Positions 6,867 through 10,249 of a DNA stretch of 10,249 bases are shown here, piece by piece. The DNA lies in NCBI GenBank assembly GCA_023664705.1, contig JAMPFE010000067.1, positions 1 to 10,249 on the forward strand, read 5' to 3'. The notes beneath the pieces are model-generated. The model saw only the letters and a list, made by a program, of their open reading frames with translations. It was not told the origin of the DNA and did no database searches. A program made the position numbers and the translations under genes. The stretch's first letter is position 1, and each line of letters begins with the position of its first letter. The stretch is from Lachnospiraceae bacterium. Lineage in GTDB: Bacteria; Bacillota; Clostridia; Oscillospirales; Ruminococcaceae.

Positions 6867-7198
6867 GATAGCGGTACGTTATTGAAAACTTGTATTGTAA
6901 ATGCCGTGGTATGTCGATCACACTGCACGCTATTTGTGTTTACTCAATTCTTCTTGTCCTCTTCGCTGCCATCGAAAGTCTTTCCTACCACCAGTGCCGC
7001 CTTTGACGTCTCTCTTTCCGACACTCCCATCTGCTTCATCATAGTCGTTATCGCAATGAACAACGAGGAAACAACCGAAATGCTTGCAATGGAACAACTC
7101 CATAGTCCTTAACAAAAAGGGGGACATCAATATCTGAGAAAAGACTTGAAAAAATTAAAATTCGTATTCCGATGTTTTTGAATGATTAGCAAGCCATA
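6867..7198. other. Gene-poor stretch, no supported gene
   Basis: Short frames exist on both strands (76 codons forward from 6882, 66 codons reverse from 7130), but neither has a ribosome binding site or a recognisable domain. A 50-codon stretch on the minus strand (about 6955-7107) reads like protein (..TMMKQMGVSERETSKAALVVGKTF..) but has no start and could be a gene remnant. A second possible remnant is listed at 7130-7189. Confidence 0.4.
7130..7189 (+). pseudogene. Possible relic of a small gene with ATA in place of a start codon
   Basis: A good AGGGGGA ribosome binding site (7118-7124) is followed five bases later by ATA TCT GAG AAA AGA CTT, giving ISEKRLEKIKIRIPMFLND and then TAG. The basic N-terminus looks like the start of a small DNA-binding protein, but it stops after 19 codons. 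It may be a decayed gene or chance. Confidence 0.15.
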
Positions 7199-7225
7199 GA
7201 AAGTGCCGTATACTTTGGCACTTTC
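7199..7225. terminator. Perfect 9-bp hairpin, terminator-like
   Basis: GAAAGTGCC (7199-7207) pairs with GGCACTTTC (7217-7225) around a 9-base loop. Only TT follows before CC, so it is a weak intrinsic terminator. No active gene is evident upstream. Confidence 0.45.
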
Positions 7226-7335
7226 TTCCATCTTGGGAGCAGACACCCTCGAACCCTTTTAGGAAACCCGAACCCTAAAACGCGTAAGCCAAGACTAACT
7301 TGAAAGTAAAATCAAAGACAATGATATGTTAAGCC

Positions 7336-7569
7336 CTGAAAAATTTTGCTCGGACTTTTGGAGCAAGGTAGGCAGAGGATTAAAATTTTTTCTATGCTCA
7401 ATGCTTGATAGTTAAGTTGCGCTTGACAGTCAAGCTATTAAGTATAGCCTGATTGACACGCGCCCTAAGCGCATAGTCGAGATAGCGAACATAATAAAGG
7501 GAATAGTTCGGCAAAATATAAATCTTCGTTTCGGTTTTGCCGCTCTATACTCGGCTAAATTTTTCGACG
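7336..7569. repeat. Unit a of a ~235-bp tandem duplication
   Basis: The unit starts CTGAAAAATTTTGC (7336), and the following unit starts CTGAAAATTTTGC (7570). The shared order is this opening, then an AAAATTTTT/GATTTTGCC block leading to GCTCAATG, a large hairpin, AGTATAG, ATTGACA, and near the end a GCAAAATATAAATC block. It contains an imperfect hairpin at 7397-7442 (GCTTGATAGTTAAG against CTTGACAGTCAAGC) and a second stem CGGCAAAA/TTTTGCCG at 7509-7542. No supported gene overlaps it; a 68-codon reverse frame (7430-7636) depends on a TTG with no ribosome binding site. Confidence 0.6.
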
Positions 7570-7765
7570 CTGAAAATTTTGCCCACTCATTCATCTTAAA
7601 GTCCATTTTGGAATTTGAGATTTTGCCCTTGCTCAATGTGAGATTGATAAGCCTCGCTTGTCAATCTCACTATTGAGTATAGTAACATTGACATACTCTC
7701 CGAATTGCCGAAGCAACGACTGATCCGTCCGGAGCGCAGCAAAATCTAAAACGGTTTTACAGCTT
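7570..7765. repeat. Unit b of the ~235-bp duplication, shortened at its end
   Basis: It aligns to unit a with an offset of 234-235 bases over the first 120 bases and about 228 at the GCAAAATCTAAAACGG block (7739-7754). Its central hairpin (7632-7677) is stronger than that of unit a: CTCAAT and GTGAGATTGA pair with TCAATCTCAC and ATTGAG, with an inner AAGC/GCTT. The right border is approximate. Confidence 0.55.
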
Positions 7766-7773
7766 TGGAACGG

Positions 7774-7805
7774 AAAAAAGCGCAAGCCGAAAACCAGCCT
7801 GCGCT
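7774..7805 (-). terminator. Rho-independent terminator of the leftward XRE gene
   Basis: On the minus strand, AGCGCAGGC pairs with GCTTGCGCT (one G-U pair) around a 9-base loop, followed by six T (plus-strand A run 7774-7779). It begins 17 bases after the XRE stop codon. Confidence 0.85.
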
Positions 7806-7821
7806 CTAGAGGTTATGCTCT

Positions 7822-8385
7822 TTAGAGAGGTATCGGGGAACATTGCAGTTCTATCTCGATCTTCTCTATGATGTCGCGGAGTTCTTCGAAAGCGGCAACA
7901 TCCGCCTTGCTGCTCGAACCGGAATATTTCTTGAACAGCTTCTTGTAGTTGTGATACTGCCTTTCCCATTTCAAAAAATCCAAAAGCAGCGGCTCATCGT
8001 GGTTAAATTGAATTTTGCTTTGAGTGTTTGCAGCGAAAAATTTTGAGATAAGCGGATTAAACTCGAACGTTACCGTGAGAGGAATCAGCATTGAATTTCT
8101 GTTGCGCTTGCCGCTTACCACCAGAACACCACTCTTGCAAAGTGTGATCAGCAAGCCCATCAGATCGCCGCGAGTTTCCAACTTGAAGCTGCCGTCATCG
8201 ACAAAGATCATCCGACTGACGTTGAGTGCCTCCGTGATCTTCTCCAGCTGCTCCGGTTGGGGTATCATCTTGTCCTTTTCGTATTTCGCAATTGACACCT
8301 GATGTATTCCCGTAAGTTCCGCCAACTCCGTTTGAGTTACGCCTTTTTGCTTTCGTAAATATTTTATCTTCTCGCCGATTGTCAT
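7822..8385 (-). CDS. XRE-family regulator with an uncharacterised C-terminal domain, probable repressor of the integrase module
   Basis: This is a 187-residue protein with a clear cI/Cro-type helix-turn-helix at residues 6-57 (IKYLRKQKGVTQTELAELTGIHQVSIAKYEKDKMIPQPEQLEKITEALNVS in outline). A C-terminal region of about 120 residues follows, with a FVDDGSFKLETRGDLMGLLITL segment and a helical end (FLKWERQYHNYKKLFKKY..FEELRDIIEKIEIEL) that could mediate dimers or respond to a signal. I do not recognise that domain. The start is secure: AGGAGG sits seven bases before the ATG on the minus strand, and a consensus promoter lies upstream. It is transcribed away from an integrase, the usual layout of a phage or conjugative-element lysogeny switch. 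The four operators at 8486-8634 are likely its sites, which is inference from position and symmetry. Confidence 0.88.
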   Translation of the reverse strand: MTIGEKIKYLRKQKGVTQTELAELTGIHQVSIAKYEKDKMIPQPEQLEKITEALNVSRMIFVDDGSFKLETRGDLMGLLITLCKSGVLVVSGKRNRNSMLIPLTVTFEFNPLISKFFAANTQSKIQFNHDEPLLLDFLKWERQYHNYKKLFKKYSGSSSKADVAAFEELRDIIEKIEIELQCSPIPL

Positions 8386-8417
8386 AATTTCTCCTCCTTT
8401 ATAGCGTCCTCATTAAT

Positions 8418-8446
8418 ATTATAACACAAGGCTCGATAAAAGTCAA
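8418..8446 (-). promoter_or_regulatory. Consensus promoter of the leftward XRE gene
   Basis: On the minus strand, TTGACT (8446-8441) and TATAAT (8423-8418) are 17 bases apart and there is a TG extension before the -10. A single TATAGC operator half-site lies at 8400-8405 in the leader. Confidence 0.88.
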
Positions 8447-8478
8447 GAAAAATTTTTAAAAAAATTTTCAAAAAACAC

Positions 8479-8507
8479 TTGACAAATTATAGCGAATGTG
8501 CTATAAT
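8479..8507 (+). promoter_or_regulatory. Strong rightward promoter P1, divergent from the XRE promoter
   Basis: TTGACA (8479-8484) and TATAAT (8502-8507) are separated by 17 bases, with a TGC extension. It is an essentially perfect sigma-A promoter. The first operator overlaps its spacer and -10. No small gene with a ribosome binding site lies between it and the integrase, so it would make a long integrase leader of about 240 bases. Confidence 0.88.
8486..8507. promoter_or_regulatory. Operator O1 over promoter P1
   Basis: ATTATAGC and GCTATAAT form a perfect 8-base dyad around a 6-base spacer. It covers the promoter spacer and -10, so binding should block P1. Confidence 0.75.
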
Positions 8508-8512
8508 GTAAA

Positions 8513-8532
8513 ATATAGCTCTCTCGCTATAT
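8513..8532. promoter_or_regulatory. Operator O2 just downstream of P1
   Basis: ATATAGC and GCTATAT form a perfect 7-base dyad with a 6-base spacer, centred 26 bases from O1. Confidence 0.72.
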
Positions 8533-8591
8533 CTGATACATATATCAAACGGCAGACTTTTAGCACATTTACACAAAGAACCGTATACATT

Positions 8592-8609
8592 TATAGTGAT
8601 TATGCTATA
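8592..8609. promoter_or_regulatory. Operator O3
   Basis: TATAGT and GCTATA are separated by 6 bases. It is the same layout as O1 and O2 with one changed base in the left half, 78 bases downstream of O2. Confidence 0.6.
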
Positions 8610-8612
8610 GCC

Positions 8613-8634
8613 GATATAGTCATTGGGCTATATC
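8613..8634. promoter_or_regulatory. Operator O4
   Basis: GATATAGT and GCTATATC are separated by 6 bases, centred 23 bases from O3. Seven of the eight arm positions pair perfectly. Confidence 0.65.
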
Positions 8635-8674
8635 TATTATTAAGAAAAAATTTTGACAAACCCCGAAAAAGCAC

Positions 8675-8703
8675 TTGACTTTAAAGCGCGGAAGTGATAT
8701 AAT
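8675..8703 (+). promoter_or_regulatory. Integrase-proximal promoter
   Basis: TTGACT (8675-8680) and TATAAT (8698-8703) are 17 bases apart, with a TGA extension to the -10. It lies 57 bases before the integrase ATG and downstream of all four operators. Confidence 0.82.
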
Positions 8704-8759
8704 ATAGATGTACAGGGTATGTCATAAATTTACGCATCTACACGAAAGGAGAGATGTTT

Positions 8760-9893
8760 ATGGCAACCATCAGACGGCGCGGAAATTCGTATCAGATTCG
8801 AGTTTCCGTCGGCTATGATACAAAGGGCAAACACAAGGAACAGGCGATGACTTGGAAGCCGCCCGAGGGCTTGACCGAGCGCCAAATTCAGAAGGAACTC
8901 AACAAGGCAGCTGTTATGCTCGAGAACGCTTGTATGCACGGCTTCAAAAGCACGGCGATCAAATTCGAGGAACTCGCTGAGGAGTAGTTTTCCGAGTATG
9001 CCGCTTTGAATTTGCGGCACTCAACATTTGAGGAAATGAGAAAGCTCACGAAGAGGGTTTATCCAGCGCTCGGTCATTTGAGAATCGACAAGATCACGGC
9101 GCGTCAGATTCAGACGTTCCTTAATTCAATGGCGAAAGACGGTGCGAATATGCTCACGGGCAAACCTCTCTCGCCGAAAACCATTCAGCACCACTTGGAA
9201 CTCATTTCGGGCGTTTTTAATTACGCTCTAAAAATGGAGCTCATTTCGGACAATCCTTGCTCAAAAGTGACGATTCCCAAAGGCGAGGTCAAGGAGAAGC
9301 AAATTTACTCGCAAGAGGAGATGGTTCAGTTACTTACCAAAATGGACGGCGAACCGCTTAAGTACAAGGCGTTCTTCTATCTTATGGCGTACAGCGGCTT
9401 TAGGCACGGTGAGATGTTGGGCTTGGAGTGGAAAGACATTGATTTCGAGAACGCAATAATAAGCGTTCGCCGCACATCAAATCAGACCGCTGACAGGGGC
9501 GTGTACACCGATACCACCAAGACGCGCCGTTCCCAACGCACCTTGAAAATCTCACCGTACATAATGGGAATGCTGAAAGCGCTCAAAACCGAACAGAACG
9601 AAGAAGCTCTCAAACTCGGCGATTATTGGGTCGATACCGACCGACTGTTTACCAAAGACAACGGCGAACCGCAGCATCCGAACACGACCTATGAATGGCT
9701 GAGGCGCTTCTGCAAACGCGAGGAGCTTCCGTTCCACGGAATCCACAGCTTCCATCATAGCCACGCATCCTTGCTAGCTAATGCTAACATCTCAATACAG
9801 GAAATATCCCGACGGTTAGGTCACAGCAACGTCGAACTAACTGTAAATATCCCAAAAGGTCACACCACTCAAAGCAGCCCATTCGACAAATAA
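8760..9893 (+). pseudogene. Tyrosine recombinase/integrase (Tn916/phage type), broken by an amber codon and active-site losses
   Basis: One frame of 377 codons encodes an integrase: an arm-binding domain (MATIRRRGNSYQIRVSVGYD..), a SAM-like core-binding domain (about 83-160) and a catalytic domain. TAG at 8985-8987 (codon 76) interrupts it where Trp is expected (EELAEE-stop-FSEYAALNLR). In the catalytic domain, Arg I is present in SGFRHGE (codon 215), and the beta-strand Lys is probably in TKTRRS (codon 254). The HxxR motif reads HSFH (codons 329-332), so Arg II is His. GHSN His is at codon 355. The usual N-x-Y-x-H near the end is replaced by VNIPKGH and no Tyr remains before the stop, which is also earlier than usual. 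ATG 8760 is preferred over 8754 because AAAGGAG (8745-8751) lies eight bases before it. The downstream part could restart at TTG 9006, but it would still lack the catalytic residues. Confidence 0.9.
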
Positions 9894-9894
9894 A

Positions 9895-9945
9895 CAGTCC
9901 TAAATATTGGGAGAGGCAACACCCGATTTTAGGACTGCTTTATTA
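9895..9945 (+). terminator. Terminator after the integrase
   Basis: CAGTCCTAAA (9895-9904) pairs perfectly with TTTAGGACTG (9928-9937), and an inner TTGGG/CCCGA stem also forms. CTTTATTATT follows. It starts one base after the integrase stop codon. Confidence 0.82.
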
Positions 9946-9974
9946 TTCGCAAAAATGAATTTTACAAAAACCTA

Positions 9975-10003
9975 TTGAAAAAATCTACCATTTGTGATAT
10001 AAT
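9975..10003 (+). promoter_or_regulatory. Promoter of the LytTR-type regulator gene
   Basis: TTGAAA (9975-9980) and TATAAT (9998-10003) are 17 bases apart, with a TGA extension. The leader of about 90 bases contains a small hairpin AACAGC/GCTGTT (10060-10079) just before the ribosome binding site, which may be incidental. Confidence 0.82.
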
Positions 10004-10101
10004 AAAATGTAGTGATTTATATAATTTTGCATTATTCGGCGAGATCGAAAAACAAATAAAACAGCTTTAAAACGCTGTTAAAATTAAAGAGGCGAAAGAT
10101 T

Positions 10102-10249
10102 ATGATCAAAGTTGCTGTCTGTGACGACGATAAAACAATGCTCGATTTTGTGAGCAAAAATGCGGATGACTTGCTTTCACAAAACGGGATCGGTCATACT
10201 ATGTCGTGCTTTCTTTCCGGCGCCGAGTTCCTTAAAGCACACAAAGACG
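10102..10249 (+). CDS. Response regulator receiver domain, probably LytTR/AgrA family (3' end outside window)
   Basis: The first 49 codons read MIKVAVCDDDKTMLDFVSKNADDLLSQNGIGHTMSCFLSGAEFLKAHKD. The V-A-V-C-D-D-D start is the receiver acidic pocket in the form typical of AgrA/VirR/LytTR-type regulators of Firmicutes, and the SGAEFL segment fits too. The phosphoacceptor Asp and the DNA-binding domain lie beyond the window. AGAGG (10088-10092) is nine bases before the ATG. It has its own promoter and sits after a terminator, so it is independent of the integrase. Such regulators usually pair with a six-segment histidine kinase in peptide quorum sensing, which is family knowledge and not visible here. 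Confidence 0.82.
   Translation, partial: MIKVAVCDDDKTMLDFVSKNADDLLSQNGIGHTMSCFLSGAEFLKAHKD

Noticed and set aside
7430..7636. 68-codon reverse frame over the 235-bp repeat
   Set aside because: It needs a TTG without a ribosome binding site and spans a repeat junction and both central hairpins; unit a does not keep the same protein.
6205..7765. CRISPR array
   Set aside because: The units are about 220-235 bases, diverged along their whole length, with no short identical repeats and unique spacers, and no cas gene is present.
8496..8678. 60-codon forward frame between P1 and the integrase
   Set aside because: Its ATG lies inside the P1 promoter, upstream of any transcript start, and there is no ribosome binding site.
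8754..10001. Direct repeat att sites flanking the element
   Set aside because: I looked for a repeated core near the integrase end and the repeat region and saw none that I could support; one end may lie outside the window.

Overview
The window looks like a chromosomal stretch of a low-to-mid GC Firmicute, most likely a gut or rumen Clostridium-type bacterium (Oscillospiraceae/Ruminococcus-like). The reasons are AGGAGG-type ribosome binding sites, sigma-A promoters with TGnTATAAT extended -10 boxes, a Rpn-type nuclease tail, a peptide-type ABC/two-component cassette, a Tn916/phage-type integrase and a LytTR-type response regulator. The genus is an inference from protein style; no search was possible.

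Left part (1-5505): the tail of a Rpn/PD-(D/E)XK-like gene and its terminator are followed by a four-gene operon. The operon encodes an FtsX/MacB-type permease with two FtsX domains, its ABC ATPase, an OmpR-family response regulator and a sensor histidine kinase. It reads as a self-regulated peptide or antimicrobial sensing and export module. The response regulator has no ATG, GTG or TTG at the place where its receiver domain begins, although the rest of the frame is intact. A GC-rich hairpin at 5480-5505 ends the operon.

Middle part (5506-7821): a short XRE regulator has an inverted repeat over its -10 box and ribosome binding site. After it come about 1.8 kb without a convincing gene. This stretch holds three tandem, diverged copies of a roughly 220-bp unit (6205-6866) plus a degenerate copy upstream, then two copies of a different roughly 235-bp unit (7336 to about 7765). 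Both families contain small stems that are kept while their bases change, which suggests structured RNA or hairpin DNA. I do not recognise either family.

Right part (7774-10249): this is an element control module. A leftward XRE regulator and a rightward tyrosine integrase are driven from divergent strong promoters. Four copies of a TATAGY, six bases, GCTATA operator lie over and downstream of the rightward promoter. The integrase is broken three ways: an in-frame TAG, His in place of the second catalytic Arg, and no catalytic Tyr. A terminator follows, then a strong promoter and the start of an AgrA/LytTR-like response regulator that runs off the window.

The best candidates for something new are the structured tandem repeats beside a dead integrase whose operator array is still intact, and the response regulator that lacks a start codon.
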